Assembly: GCF_006442545.2 (NCBI RefSeq) | Contig: NZ_CP083952.1 | Span: 3,387,501-3,451,500 of the forward strand | Origin: Mesorhizobium sp. B2-1-8 | GTDB taxonomy: Bacteria; Pseudomonadota; Alphaproteobacteria; Rhizobiales; Rhizobiaceae | DNA length: 64,000 nt | Direction: 5' to 3' | Shown here: positions 1-10,640 of the stretch, one piece after another | How positions within the stretch are numbered: the first letter of the stretch is position 1 | Layout of the letters: each line of letters starts with the position of its first letter | Position numbers and translations under genes: made by a program | The notes under the pieces: model-generated | What the model was told of the DNA's origin: nothing | What the model saw: the letters and a program-made list of their open reading frames with translations, nothing else | Databases searched by the model: none

Positions 1-310
1 GCCTGTTCTGTTTGACATCGTAAAGAGAAGATTTGTTCGAACTTCATGAGCCGCAAGGGTCGTGATTTGTCGCAAGGGACGCTCAATCCCTTGCATATGA
101 TGGGTTTGCCTAACCGCGCCCTCGAACCGATCTCGAGAAGCTGGTCTTTTTGTGCCAATGACATCAAGCTGGGTCCTGCACAGGATTTGGCTGACGCGAC
201 GATCTCTTCGAGATCGCGTGGCGACAATCCCTTCGGATTGCGCGGCTGCTAACCTCGCAAGGGTTTGGCTGAAGCGACAATCCTTCGGATTGCGCGGTGG
301 GCATTGGCAA
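1..310 (+). other. 16S-23S internal transcribed spacer, 3' part
   Basis: This stretch precedes the 23S rRNA and has no tRNA fold or credible protein gene. tRNA-Ile and tRNA-Ala, usual in this spacer, would lie before the window. It holds three short hairpins (191-297) and, at its right end, the 5' strand of the 23S processing stalk (311-324). Short ORFs here and inside the rRNA are not genes. Confidence 0.8.
191..297 (+). repeat. Three tandem short hairpins in the rrn spacer
   Basis: Three small stem-loops occur in a row: stem GATCTC/GAGATC at 201-215, CAATCC/GGATTG at 225-240 and CAATCC/GGATTG at 278-292. Each is preceded by GCGAC and followed by a GCG-type tail. The units at 184-200 and 261-278 also share a GGRTTTGGCTGA-like lead. 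Near-identical hairpins recur inside 23S helix 9 (about 494-540) and just after 23S (3202-3225), so this looks like one small palindromic family. Confidence 0.7.
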
Positions 311-3184
<2,874 letters not shown>

Positions 3185-3201
3185 TTCCTAATGTCCATTT
3201 C

Positions 3202-3225
3202 GGCGCAATCCAAAGGATTGTCGCC
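3202..3225 (+). repeat. Short hairpin after 23S, same family as the spacer hairpins
   Basis: A stem-loop with GGCG and CAATCC pairing with GGATTG and CGCC around an AAA loop lies 18 nt after the 23S processing stalk. It has the same CAATCC/GGATTG core as the hairpins at 225-240 and 278-292 and the helix 9 insert. Two more hairpins follow before 5S (3262-3276, GGCCCC/GGGGCC; 3292-3308, CGCCGGT/ACCGGCG). Confidence 0.6.
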
Positions 3226-3401
3226 TGAAGTCAGATGTTTAGCCAGCGCTCACGCATGAGCGGCCCCTTCGGGGCCTATGCTCCGCGAGGGCGCCGGTAA
3301 AACCGGCGACGCGCAGTCGTGCTTGCGGGCTTCGCCCGAAGGCAAACTGCAAACGTCGCCTTGGCACAGAAAACAGCTTCTCGAACAACGTGCGTTTTGC
3401 C

Positions 3402-3520
3402 GACCTGGTGGTTATGGCGGAGCGGCTGCACCCGATCCCATTCCGAACTCGGCCGTGAAACGCTCCAGCGCTGATGGTACTTCGTCTCAAGACGCGGGAG
3501 AGTAGGTCGCTGCCAGGTCT
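3402..3520 (+). rRNA. rrf: 5S ribosomal RNA
   Basis: About 119 nt with the normal 5S layout. The terminal helix GACCTGG (3402-3408) pairs with CCAGGTC (3513-3519), and the conserved loop segment CCCGATCCCATTCCGAACTC is present (about 3430-3449). It lies about 215 nt after 23S in the same orientation and is part of the same rrn transcript. Confidence 0.96.
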
Positions 3521-3628
3521 GCTAAACGCACGTTTACGTGTCACATCGTACTTTCCAAAAATCGAAGCCGATTTTTGGGTCGATGTGATGAAATCTTCTC
3601 TGCACATGGCCCGCCAACGGGAAACCTC

Positions 3629-3650
3629 GGGCCGCTCTAAGCGGCCCTTT
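3629..3650 (+). terminator. Hairpin with T-run after 5S
   Basis: GGGCCGC pairs with GCGGCCC and is followed by TTT. It sits between 5S and tRNA-fMet, so it may be a partial terminator or a processing signal rather than the end of the operon. Confidence 0.55.
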
Positions 3651-3704
3651 CATTTGGTGGACATCCTTACTATCTGTAGGCCTCGGCTTACGTCCAACGG
3701 TTGA

Positions 3705-3781
<77 letters not shown>

Positions 3782-3800
3782 ATTTTGCCATAAATCACCG

Positions 3801-3834
3801 GCCGTCTCGATCTGAACAATCGAGACGGCTTTAT
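3801..3834 (+). terminator. Rho-independent terminator of the rrn operon
   Basis: GCCGTCTCGAT (3801-3811) pairs with ATCGAGACGGC (3819-3829) and is followed by TTTATT. It begins 20 nt after tRNA-fMet. The strong GC stem plus T tail makes it the likely end of the rRNA-tRNA transcript. Confidence 0.85.
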
Positions 3835-3946
3835 TGTTGGACTGGCACACAATCGTCGTGGGCGACGATCAGCCGGACCCAAACAGCCAGTCTTCAACAC
3901 AAACTGCCCTAGCCTAGCGCAGACCTTCCCTCGCTAGGCTTCGCGG

Positions 3947-3993
3947 TCAACGAGTTGGCACCGGCGTTTTACACGGAATGGTCGCGATGATTT
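3947..3993 (-). pseudogene. Distal fragment of a gene interrupted by the IS66 element
   Basis: If the IS (3994-6755) and one copy of its 8-bp duplication are removed, the minus-strand reading frame from 6833 continues here as QIIATIPCKTPVPTR and meets a TGA at 3947-3949. The upstream part is at 6756-6833. The restored start (MTYKVGILAFDSL...) resembles, from memory, a family of GGCT/AIG2-like small proteins whose N-termini read VGILAxGSL. The early stop suggests that the host gene was decaying apart from the insertion. The sequence on to 3835 shows no other gene. Confidence 0.4.
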
Positions 3994-3997
3994 GTAC

Positions 3998-4288
3998 TCA
4001 TCCGGTGAAGACCGCAGGCGTTCGTATCCGGCGGCCATGACACCGCAGTGCTGAGGTCAAGCTTTCGATGGGGAGACGCGATGATATCTTCGGGGAGGAG
4101 TTCGACCTCCTCGATGCCTTCATCGGTGAAGGCCAAGATCCCGTCGTCATCGTTGGCCCGTAGACCCAGATGACGCCGTCCTCGGGCTCGAGACCGAGCG
4201 TCAGGTCCTGGATGAGCTCTTCGCTGACGCCGAGGTCCCTGGCGACACGTTCGACGGTGTGAACGTGATGCACCTTATTGCGCTGCAT
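3998..4288 (-). pseudogene. Small IS66 passenger ORF, frameshifted
   Basis: An ATG at 4286-4288 starts one base after the tnpC stop. The first ~45 residues (start MQRNKVHHVHTVERVARDLG) read like a real protein up to VIWVYG. From there the good frame shifts and continues as DDGILAFTDEGIEEVELLPE. An acidic small protein tail-coupled to tnpC would be an IS passenger or accessory gene. I do not recognise the family. In the unshifted frame the stop falls inside the terminal repeat at 3998-4000. Confidence 0.5.
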
Positions 4289-4289
4289 A

Positions 4290-5899
4290 TCAGGCCGCCG
4301 CTGGTTGAGTCCGCAGTTTTGCGGATCTCCAATTCCATGGCAGCAAATCATCGATCCGATGGGCCGGATAGGCGGGCAGTCGGGCGAGGAAGTCGGCGAG
4401 CCAGGACCGCGGGTCGATATCATTCATCTTGGCGCTGACGATCAGGCTGTAGAGAACGGCAGCGCGCTGTCCGCCGCGATCGGAACCGCAGAACAGCCAT
4501 GACTTTCTGCCGAGAGCGATGCGGCGCAGGGCTCGCTCGGCTGCATTGTTCGACAGACAAATCCGCCCATCGTCCAGGAACCGGGTGAAGGATGACCAGC
4601 GGCGCAGCATGTAGTTGAAGGCCTTGGTCAGATCGTGTCCGCGGGAGAGCTTGTCGCGTGTCTCGATCATCCAGCGCTTGAGCTCGGTGATCAGTGGCAG
4701 GCTCCGCTCCTGGCGCGCGGCGTGGCGTTGGCCTGGCGACATGCCGTTGATCGCGCGCTCGATATCGAATAAGGCATCGATGCGCTTCACGGCTTCAACC
4801 GCTAGCGGATGGACCAGGTTTGAGCTTGTCGCCACGCGCCTTCTTGCGCGCCGCCGCTTCGATATCGGCCAGCTCGAACACTTTGGGCCGGCTGTGGGCC
4901 CAGCAGCTGGCTTCCAGAACAGGCGCCGGCTGACGACCCGACGCATAGAGATCGCCATAACCGATCGCGGGAATTGTAGAACACTGCCGCCGGCGGATCG
5001 GCGCCGCCGAACGGTCGGTCATCGCGCACATAGGTCCATAATCGGCCGGTATCGGTCTTGCCCTTGGCCAGGACTGGCACCGTCGTGTCGTCGCCGTGCA
5101 GACGTGAAGCGGCCAGCACATGGGCTTCGAGCCGCTTGAACAGCGGCATCAGCGCCGCGCCGCCGGCGCCGACCTGGTCGGCGAGCGTCGACAGGCTGAG
5201 CGGCACGCCTTCGCGGGCATAGCGTTCAGCCTGGCGGTTGAGCGGCTGATGCTGGCCGAACTTCTCGAACAGGATCATCCCCAGTAGGCCGGGACCGGCC
5301 CAGCCGCGTGGGGTGGCGTGCAACGGCGCCGGAGCCTGGCTGATCGCCTCGCAGTCGCGGCAGGTGAACTTCTCCCGCACGTCTTGGATCACCTTCCATT
5401 GCCGTGGCACCACCTCCAGCGTCTCGGTGATGTCCTCACCCAGCTTGCGCAGCCGGTGACCGCCGCAGCAGTCGCAAGCGGTCGGCGCCGGCTCGACCAC
5501 GCGCTCGCGTGGCAGATGCTCGGGAAATGGCTGGCGCGCCGGTCGCTTGCGCACATAAGGCGCCACCTCGGTGGTCCGGGCCGCGGCTTGTGCGGCGGCG
5601 ATCTCGTATTCCGTCGCCGTGCTCTCGAGTTCCTCGAAGGTGAGCTCCATCTGGTCGTGCAGGCGGGCTGAGCCTTCAGAACTCTGACCGTGCAGCGGCC
5701 GCTGCAGCTCCCGGATCGTCAGGTCCTGATGTGCGATCAGCGCCGCATCATCCGATGCCTTGGCCCTGGCGACCGCCAGTTCGGCCTCGACCAGCGCAGC
5801 GCGCGCGGCCTCGTCTTCGGCTCTGGCCAGCGCCGCGCTCAGCGCTGCTCTCAGCGCGCCGATATCGTCCGGAACAGCATCCTGGGCGGTGGCAACCAT
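4290..5899 (-). pseudogene. tnpC: IS66 transposase TnpC, broken
   Basis: TnpC is the DDE transposase of IS66 elements. The N-terminal part (from 5899) has the leading coiled-coil segment and the zinc-finger-like CDCCGGHRLRKLGED region, then reads well to DPPAAVFYNS. There about 25 family residues are missing and the frame changes to one reading YGDLYASGRQPAPVLEASCW. A second shift after KKARGDKLKPG leads to the C-terminal part VEAVKRIDALFDIERAING through LSNNAAERALRRIALGRKSW to the stop at 4290. Three frames are needed, so no active transposase is made. Confidence 0.9.
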
Positions 5900-5965
5900 G
5901 CCCTGGAGTGAATCATAAAACGCGTCCGCTGACTCGCGGAAAATGGCGCAAAATCAAAGAAAAAC

Positions 5966-6313
5966 TCAGCCCGCGCGCCGCGGGCGGAACGTGTGGCGCG
6001 GGTTGCGCCAATCGATCCCGTCGAGCATGTAGGCGAGCTGCGCCGGTGATATGGAAACCGTGCCGTCCGCCGGCGGCGGCCATAGAAACCGGCCCTTCTC
6101 GAGCCGTTTTGCATACAGCGACATGCCGAGCCCATCATGCCAGATAGTCTTGATCAGATTGCCGTTGCGGCCGCGGAAGACATATAGATCACCGGCATGC
6201 GGATCCCGGCCCAACGTCTCCTGGGCCTGCAGAGCGAGGCCTTGCATCCCACCACGCATATCGGTCCGGCCGACCGCCAACCAGATATGCACCTGGCTCG
6301 GAACCGGGATCAT
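5966..6313 (-). CDS. tnpB: IS66 accessory protein TnpB
   Basis: A 115-residue protein of the IS66 Orf2/TnpB family, required for transposition of this IS group. It shows the family hallmarks VGRTDMRGGMQGLA near the N-terminus, DLYVFRGRNGNLIKTIWHDG in the middle and the KRLEKGRFLWP segment. It is intact and full length. Its ATG at 6311-6313 overlaps the tnpA stop in an ATGA arrangement, as usual for coupled IS66 genes. It is the only complete gene of the element. Confidence 0.92.
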   Translation of the reverse strand: MIPVPSQVHIWLAVGRTDMRGGMQGLALQAQETLGRDPHAGDLYVFRGRNGNLIKTIWHDGLGMSLYAKRLEKGRFLWPPPADGTVSISPAQLAYMLDGIDWRNPRHTFRPRRAG

Positions 6314-6659
6314 GATACGCCCAGCGCCTTCACCATCGCCGCCGCAAGGGTCGGCGGCGTGGTCAGCGGAATCCGCAGCCGCACCTTGCCGGCGATCTCC
6401 AGCTCGATCACGGCTGGTGGCGCCGGCACCGAAGCGGCGGCAGGCTCATCGCGAACCACGACAACTTCGGCAAAGCCCGTTTCCCGGGGCCTAACGTGCG
6501 GCGCCACTTATAGATCAGGCTGGTCGCGACATCGTACTGACGCGCCGCCGCTGCCACTGTGGCCCTCGGCGCGAATGCTGCGGCCAGTATCCGGCACTGA
6601 TCCTCTTCACTCCAACGACGACGGCGTTCGGGCCCGGTCAATATCGTCATCTGGCTCAT
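6310..6659 (-). pseudogene. tnpA: IS66 TnpA (helix-turn-helix protein), frameshifted
   Basis: The N-terminal half from the ATG at 6657-6659 has the helix-turn-helix typical of IS3/IS66 OrfA proteins (RRRRWSEEDQCRILAAAF, then ATVAAAARQYDVATSLIYKW). After KWRR the frame is lost. The C-terminal half (FAEVVVVRDEPAA to KALGVS, stop at 6310) is in another frame. One small indel near 6480-6500 explains this. Confidence 0.85.
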
Positions 6660-6755
6660 GGCTGTGCTGCGAACTCCGCTCGTAAGGACGACCGTAAGAG
6701 CGCAGCCTCGCTACCGGCCCATGTTCGCGCAAGGCGGCCCTCGCCGGAGGCGTAC

Positions 6756-6833
6756 GATGATTTGAGCTCCGAGATCCTTGCTCGGGTCGCCGACCAACGA
6801 GTCGAAGGCGAGAATTCCAACCTTGTAAGTCAT
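6756..6833 (-). pseudogene. 5' fragment of the gene split by the IS66 insertion
   Basis: The ATG at 6831-6833 begins MTYKVGILAFDSLVGDPSKD and runs into the IS end at 6755. The other side resumes at 3993 (see 3947-3993). Resemblance to small GGCT/AIG2-like proteins is from memory and not certain. Confidence 0.45.
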
Positions 6834-6849
6834 GCTTGTCGTCCGCCTG

Positions 6850-7169
6850 GACGCGCGCCCCGAAAACGTGGCGGATGATCTTCCCCAGATGTCATTGGAG
6901 CATATTGAGGGCTGCGGCCTTGGAGCGGCGAGGGGACTTGCCTACATCGCTCATGTCGTCGATATGAAGGTCGATGAGGCGCCGAAAGTTTTAAGGCGCG
7001 CTATACGGGACTTGGTCGGCGACTCACCGCGTTCGACTAAGCGCTCGGTTTCGGTCGCCCAGCGACGCGCGTCGTCTCGGCGCAGGAAGGTGGTCCCACT
7101 GACGTAGTGACCTTTGCGACGAACTTGGACACGCCAGGAACCGGACGAGAGCTTTGGGTAGGTGGCCAT
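6850..7169 (-). pseudogene. Remnant of a tyrosine recombinase (integrase) N-terminus
   Basis: From 7169 the frame reads MATYPKLSSGSWRVQVRRKG and then a RRDDARRWATETERLVERG segment. This is the N-terminal arm-binding type seen in phage-like integrases of alphaproteobacteria. A frameshift near 6975 moves the similarity to RRLIDLHIDDMSDVGKSPRR, and a TGA follows after AAALNMLQ. The catalytic domain is absent. It lies between the IS66 element and the regulator at 7350, and about 3.1 kb from tRNA-fMet. Two copies of ATTCGTGTGC (about 7172 and 7242) lie upstream of its start. Confidence 0.6.
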
Positions 7170-7349
7170 ATATTCGTGTGCGCTCCGTGTGCGACGAGAG
7201 ATCGAAAAGTGGCGAAAATTGTCGCATTCTGGCGTAAATTCGTGTGCACTCGGCAGCTTCTACCGATTTGATGTTACATAAAAAATGGCGAAAAATCAGA
7301 CAGAGTGGCCGTTTGCGCCCATGGTGCCTCGGATTCGGTTGATGGACGC

Positions 7350-8048
7350 ATGAAGCCACTGGCCCTGATCTCCTCAAAGGACCCGGATTTCTTCCTGGTT
7401 TTCGGCCACATCCTCTCGGTTGCCGGCTTCGAAACCCGACTGATCACGGCAGACAAGGAAATCGCACGTGTCATCAAGGCGGCGGCGCCGCTTGCCGTTA
7501 TCCTGGACTGTCAACCCGGCGACGGCAAAATCGCCAAACAGTGCCTGTCGCTGAAATCGAGCGAAGCGACGGGAGGCATCCCCATCGCAGCCCTCGTCGC
7601 TCCCCGTTCCGGCAAGCTGCACCTCGAACTGATCAAGGCTGGCGTCGACGAGATATTTTCGCGGCCGTTTGCGCCCGAACAGCTGCTGACCTGGCTGCAT
7701 GGCAAAGCGGATCTTGCGAAGCTATCGCGCGAAACGGACTCGGGAGATGTGGTGCATGGCGATTTTCGGCTCGAGCGACAGACCCACCGGACATTCTTCA
7801 AGCAAAACGAGATTGTCATGCCGCCGATCGAGTTCAAGCTTTTGCGAAGCCTTTTGGCAAAACCAGGCAAGGTTTTCAGCCGCGAGGAACTGGTCGCGAC
7901 CGCATGGCCTGAACATGCCGCCGCAACTGATGTGCGGGGCGTCGACGTTCATATAGCAAGGCTGCGCAAAAGGCTTCGGGCATCCGTGGGAAGCGATGTG
8001 ATCAGGACCGTCCGCTCCGCAGGCTACGCGTTCGCGCCGGAGTGGTAA
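7350..8048 (+). CDS. OmpR/PhoB-family response regulator with a degenerate receiver
   Basis: A 232-residue transcription factor. Residues 1-120 form a CheY-like receiver with an aspartate in VILDCQ, but other phosphorylation residues are altered. The usual acidic pair reads SKD, the switch Thr position is Val (AALVA) and the conserved Lys before PF is Arg (SRPF). Residues ~130-232 form the winged-helix DNA-binding domain (EFKLLRSLLAKPGKVFSREE, then VDVHIARLRKRL and IRTVRSAGYAF). No sensor kinase is adjacent. I chose ATG 7350; a GTG at 7305 is an alternative in frame. The low-phosphorylation reading is inference. Confidence 0.85.
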   Translation: MKPLALISSKDPDFFLVFGHILSVAGFETRLITADKEIARVIKAAAPLAVILDCQPGDGKIAKQCLSLKSSEATGGIPIAALVAPRSGKLHLELIKAGVDEIFSRPFAPEQLLTWLHGKADLAKLSRETDSGDVVHGDFRLERQTHRTFFKQNEIVMPPIEFKLLRSLLAKPGKVFSREELVATAWPEHAAATDVRGVDVHIARLRKRLRASVGSDVIRTVRSAGYAFAPEW

Positions 8049-8058
8049 CCTGCTTGGC

Positions 8059-8080
8059 GCGTCCGGCACCTGCCGGACGC
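8059..8080. terminator. Hairpin between convergent genes
   Basis: GCGTCCGGCA pairs with TGCCGGACGC around a 2-nt loop, between the regulator stop (8048) and the leftward ABC operon stop (8136). There is no clear T-run, so it is a possible bidirectional terminator. Confidence 0.45.
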
Positions 8081-8135
8081 GTGTTGGCGTCCGTCCGAGC
8101 TCTTGGCCGGCACGCCGGGTCACAGGCATCTGCCC

Positions 8136-8906
8136 TCAATGGCTCAGGATGGTATCGAGGAACAGCCGGGCGCGTGGGTGAGCGGCTCTAGAGAAAAAGT
8201 CATTGGAAGAGGCATGCTCGACAATGCGGCCTTCGTCCATGAAAACGATCTCGTCCGCGACTTCGCGTGCAAAACCCATTTCATGGGTCACGCAGACCAT
8301 GGTCACGCCGGTTCCCGCCAACGCGATGATCACGTCCAGGACTTCCTTGATCATTTCCGGGTCAAGCGCCGAGGTGGGTTCATCGAACAGCATGATGCGG
8401 GGATTGAGGCAGAGAGCGCGCGCGATCGCCGCTCGCTGTTGTTGACCGCCCGAGAGCTGGGCCGGGTAGGCATGCGCCTTTTCGGGGATGTGCACCGTCG
8501 TCAAATGCTGTATGGCGATCTCTTCGGCCTCGCGCGCCGGTTTCAGGAGAACCCGGCGCAGCGCCAGCGTGCAGTTGGCGAGCACGGTGAGGTGCGGAAA
8601 GAGATTGAAGCTCTGGAAGACCATACCTGTCTGTCGGCGCGCCCGCGCGGTATCGCGAGCATCTTTTCCCAGAGTTATCGCTTCGAACTGGATCGTTCCC
8701 TTCTGGAAAGGTTCGAGACCGTTGATGCAGCGGATCAATGTCGACTTGCCGGACCCGGACGGTCCGCAAACGACGACGCGTGCGCCCGCTCGTACCGTCA
8801 GATCGATGTCTGTCAAAACCTGCAGGGCACCGAACCACTTGTTGAGGCCGTCGATCCGCACAAGGGGGAAGGATTGAGCGGTGGAGATTGGGGCTTGAGC
8901 GAGCAT
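8136..8906 (-). CDS. Polar amino acid ABC transporter, ATP-binding protein
   Basis: A 256-residue ATPase of the GlnQ/HisP type that powers uptake across the inner membrane. Walker A GPSGSGKST, Q-loop in FQSFNLFPHLT, signature LSGGQQQR, Walker B IMLFDEP and the switch His in VTHEMGF are all present. The ATG at 8904-8906 shares its A with the TGA of the upstream permease, so the two are translationally coupled. Upstream frame extension seen in the same frame is antisense shadow. Substrate cannot be read from the sequence; related ectoine/amino-acid systems are possible. Confidence 0.92.
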   Translation of the reverse strand: MLAQAPISTAQSFPLVRIDGLNKWFGALQVLTDIDLTVRAGARVVVCGPSGSGKSTLIRCINGLEPFQKGTIQFEAITLGKDARDTARARRQTGMVFQSFNLFPHLTVLANCTLALRRVLLKPAREAEEIAIQHLTTVHIPEKAHAYPAQLSGGQQQRAAIARALCLNPRIMLFDEPTSALDPEMIKEVLDVIIALAGTGVTMVCVTHEMGFAREVADEIVFMDEGRIVEHASSNDFFSRAAHPRARLFLDTILSH

Positions 8907-9565
8907 CAGCGACGTCCAGCTGCAAGCAGACGCTGCTCGATGCACTTCACGCCATAAGAAACGATCAGCGCCAGGGCGAGAAACAGAACGCCGGCGACGG
9001 TCAGCGGCTCCGCGTAACGATAGGTCTCGGAAGCGATATCGAAGGCGCGCCCGAGCATTTCCGGCACGGCCAGGATCGCGAGATAAGGCGTCGCCTTGAG
9101 GATCGAAACCAGGTAGTTGCCGAGCGGCGCGGCGATGTTGCGCAGCATTTGCGGTCCGATGATGAAAATGATCGTATCGCGGCGGGTGAGCGACAAGGCT
9201 CTGGCTGCTTCCAGCTGGCCGCTTGGAATTGCGTCGATGCCCGCCTTGAACACCTCCGCCAGATAACCGCTGTAGTACAGGCTCAGCCCCAGTATGCCCA
9301 CCGTCATGGCGCCAAGGCGGATCCCGTAGAAGGGCATGACGAAATACAGGAAATAGAGCCAGGCCAGGACCGGCGTTGAGCGGATGAAGTCGATCAGGAA
9401 GCGCACGGCGAGGCCAGGCGCTCCGCCCCCGCGGCGGATCATTTCGAAAGTGAAGCCAAGCGCCGACGCACCGAGGCAACTCAAGACCGTGGCGAGCAGG
9501 GTATTCCCTATCGCGCCGATTATGGTCGGGATGGTCGAGAGTGCGAAATCGAGGTTAAATCCCAC
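8906..9565 (-). CDS. Polar amino acid ABC transporter permease (second)
   Basis: A 219-residue HisM/GlnP-type inner-membrane permease with about five hydrophobic segments. The EAA-type loop reads GQLEAARALSLTRRDTIIFI, the site that contacts the ATPase. The N-terminal FIRSTPVLAWLYFLYF motif is typical of polar amino acid permeases. It starts inside the first permease gene (11-nt overlap) and ends in a one-base overlap with the ATPase gene. Confidence 0.9.
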   Translation of the reverse strand: MGFNLDFALSTIPTIIGAIGNTLLATVLSCLGASALGFTFEMIRRGGGAPGLAVRFLIDFIRSTPVLAWLYFLYFVMPFYGIRLGAMTVGILGLSLYYSGYLAEVFKAGIDAIPSGQLEAARALSLTRRDTIIFIIGPQMLRNIAAPLGNYLVSILKATPYLAILAVPEMLGRAFDIASETYRYAEPLTVAGVLFLALALIVSYGVKCIEQRLLAAGRR

Positions 9566-10208
9566 GAGGCGTTCCTCTTTCGGGATTGACCCGCTTCTCG
9601 AGCCAGCGTCCGGCGAGTGCGATCGGATAACAGACGACGAAGAAGGCTAGCAGCAGCGCCGAATAGATCGCGACCGGGTCGTATTCGGTCTGCGAGATTT
9701 CCTTGGCGCGGAACGTCATGTCCGTCAACGTGACCAACGAGACAAGGGAAGTCGCCTTGACGAGCTGAATAAGGTTGTTGACGAAGGTGGGACTCATGGC
9801 GACCAACGCCTGGGGGAGCTCGATCAGAAGCAGGATCGCCGGGCGCGAGAGGCCGAGCGCCATGCCTGCCTCGCGCTGGCCGGCAGGAAGAGATTGGAGC
9901 CCGGCGCGCACCGCCTGGCTGGCATAGCCGCCGCTATTGAGGCCGAGCACCAATGCACTGACGGTCAGCGCCGATAGAGTGACGCCCACGACCGGCAGCA
10001 CGTAGTAAAAGACGAAAAGCAGGACGACGACCGCGGAGCTGCGCCAGAATTCGATCACGGCGGTAACCAGAAAGCGCGCTATACCGGTGGTCAGAAACTG
10101 CGCGACGCCGAAAACGAGCGCGAAGGGGACCGCGAAGACCAGGCCGCAGGCTGTGACCTGTGCGGTGATACCCAGCCCCTGCAGAATGCCCAGCCAGATG
10201 TCCAGCAT
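9555..10208 (-). CDS. Polar amino acid ABC transporter permease (first)
   Basis: A 217-residue permease, paralogous to the gene at 8906-9565. Its EAA loop reads AGQREAGMALGLSRPAILLL. Start chosen at ATG 10208 (MLDIWLGILQGLG), where the hydrophobic permease begins. The longer in-frame extension to 10430 has non-permease composition. It is the first transporter gene of the leftward operon, yet no periplasmic binding protein gene precedes it; only a 38-codon ORF lies upstream. Confidence 0.88.
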   Translation of the reverse strand: MLDIWLGILQGLGITAQVTACGLVFAVPFALVFGVAQFLTTGIARFLVTAVIEFWRSSAVVVLLFVFYYVLPVVGVTLSALTVSALVLGLNSGGYASQAVRAGLQSLPAGQREAGMALGLSRPAILLLIELPQALVAMSPTFVNNLIQLVKATSLVSLVTLTDMTFRAKEISQTEYDPVAIYSALLLAFFVVCYPIALAGRWLEKRVNPERGTPRGI

Positions 10209-10210
10209 GC

Positions 10211-10327
10211 TCACGGGGTGCCACCCCTCTTTGTCGACGCGGGTGACGACGATGTCAGTATCGTTTCGGCGTGCCTGAGGAAGGCGGCGTTGCGTTGAGA
10301 AATCGCGCCCTCTGGACCGGACCTCAT
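10211..10327 (-). CDS. Possible 38-residue leader ORF upstream of the permeases
   Basis: An ATG at 10325-10327 is preceded by a good ribosome site (GGAGG, about 6-nt spacing) and opens a 38-codon frame (start MRSGPEGAIS). It ends in a TGA 2 nt before the permease ATG. It sits where the binding-protein gene of such an operon is normally found. It could be a coupling leader, a deletion scar of that gene, or chance. No family is recognised. Confidence 0.3.
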   Translation of the reverse strand: MRSGPEGAISQRNAAFLRHAETILTSSSPASTKRGGTP

Positions 10328-10389
10328 GGCTATCCTCCGCGCCGTGAAAAGGACGATCGGCTGTACGGCCAGGCGATCGATGGCTCTCT

Positions 10390-10417
10390 CTTAAACCCGG
10401 TGGGAGTCGGGTGTCAA
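10390..10417 (-). promoter_or_regulatory. Sigma70-like promoter of the ABC operon
   Basis: On the minus strand TTGACA (10417-10412) is followed after 16 nt by TTTAAG (10395-10390), about 63-68 nt before the small ORF start. The -35 box is perfect and the -10 box moderate. The remaining 10418-10590 stretch shows no gene. Confidence 0.4.
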
Positions 10418-10590
10418 TAAACATGGACATAGTATTGCGGAAGTTTATATTGCACGCATTTGCGGTGAATGGCGCAATGCGTCGCCGTAGACCGCCACGG
10501 CCTGCGGCGACGCCGTTCGCCGGTATTTGCGCGCTACGCTACGACGGCGGCTGAAACGCGTTGAATCGGACTGCTCCAAGGCTTTGATCG

Positions 10591-10640
10591 TCCCCGACCC
10601 GGGGACAGTTCGACGTGTTCCCGGCCCAAGCGGGGACAGG
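10591..10640 (+). promoter_or_regulatory. Dyad and repeated GGGGACAG before trbB
   Basis: TCCCCG-ACC-CGGGGA (10591-10605) is a perfect 6+6 dyad, and the octamer GGGGACAG occurs at 10601-10608 and again at 10632-10639, directly against the trbB ATG. The second copy may act as a ribosome site; the pair could be a repressor operator controlling the transfer operon. Function is inference. Confidence 0.35.

Larger units (their letters stand above)
3994..6755 (-). mobile_element. IS66-family insertion sequence, degenerate
   Basis: The element is 2,762 bp long. It is flanked by an 8-bp direct repeat GATGATTT (3986-3993 and 6756-6763), the duplication length typical of IS66. The ends begin GTACTCATCCGGTGAAGACC at 3994 and, on the other strand, GTACGCCTCCGGCGAGGGCC from 6755, matching at most of about 22 positions. 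Inside are tnpA, tnpB and tnpC on the minus strand plus an extra small ORF after tnpC. tnpA, tnpC and the extra ORF carry frameshifts, so it should not move on its own. Confidence 0.9.

Noticed and set aside
10445..10640. A relaxase, traG or CopG-type gene before trbB
   Set aside because: No motif of these families could be read in any frame; only the promoter-like repeats are supported.
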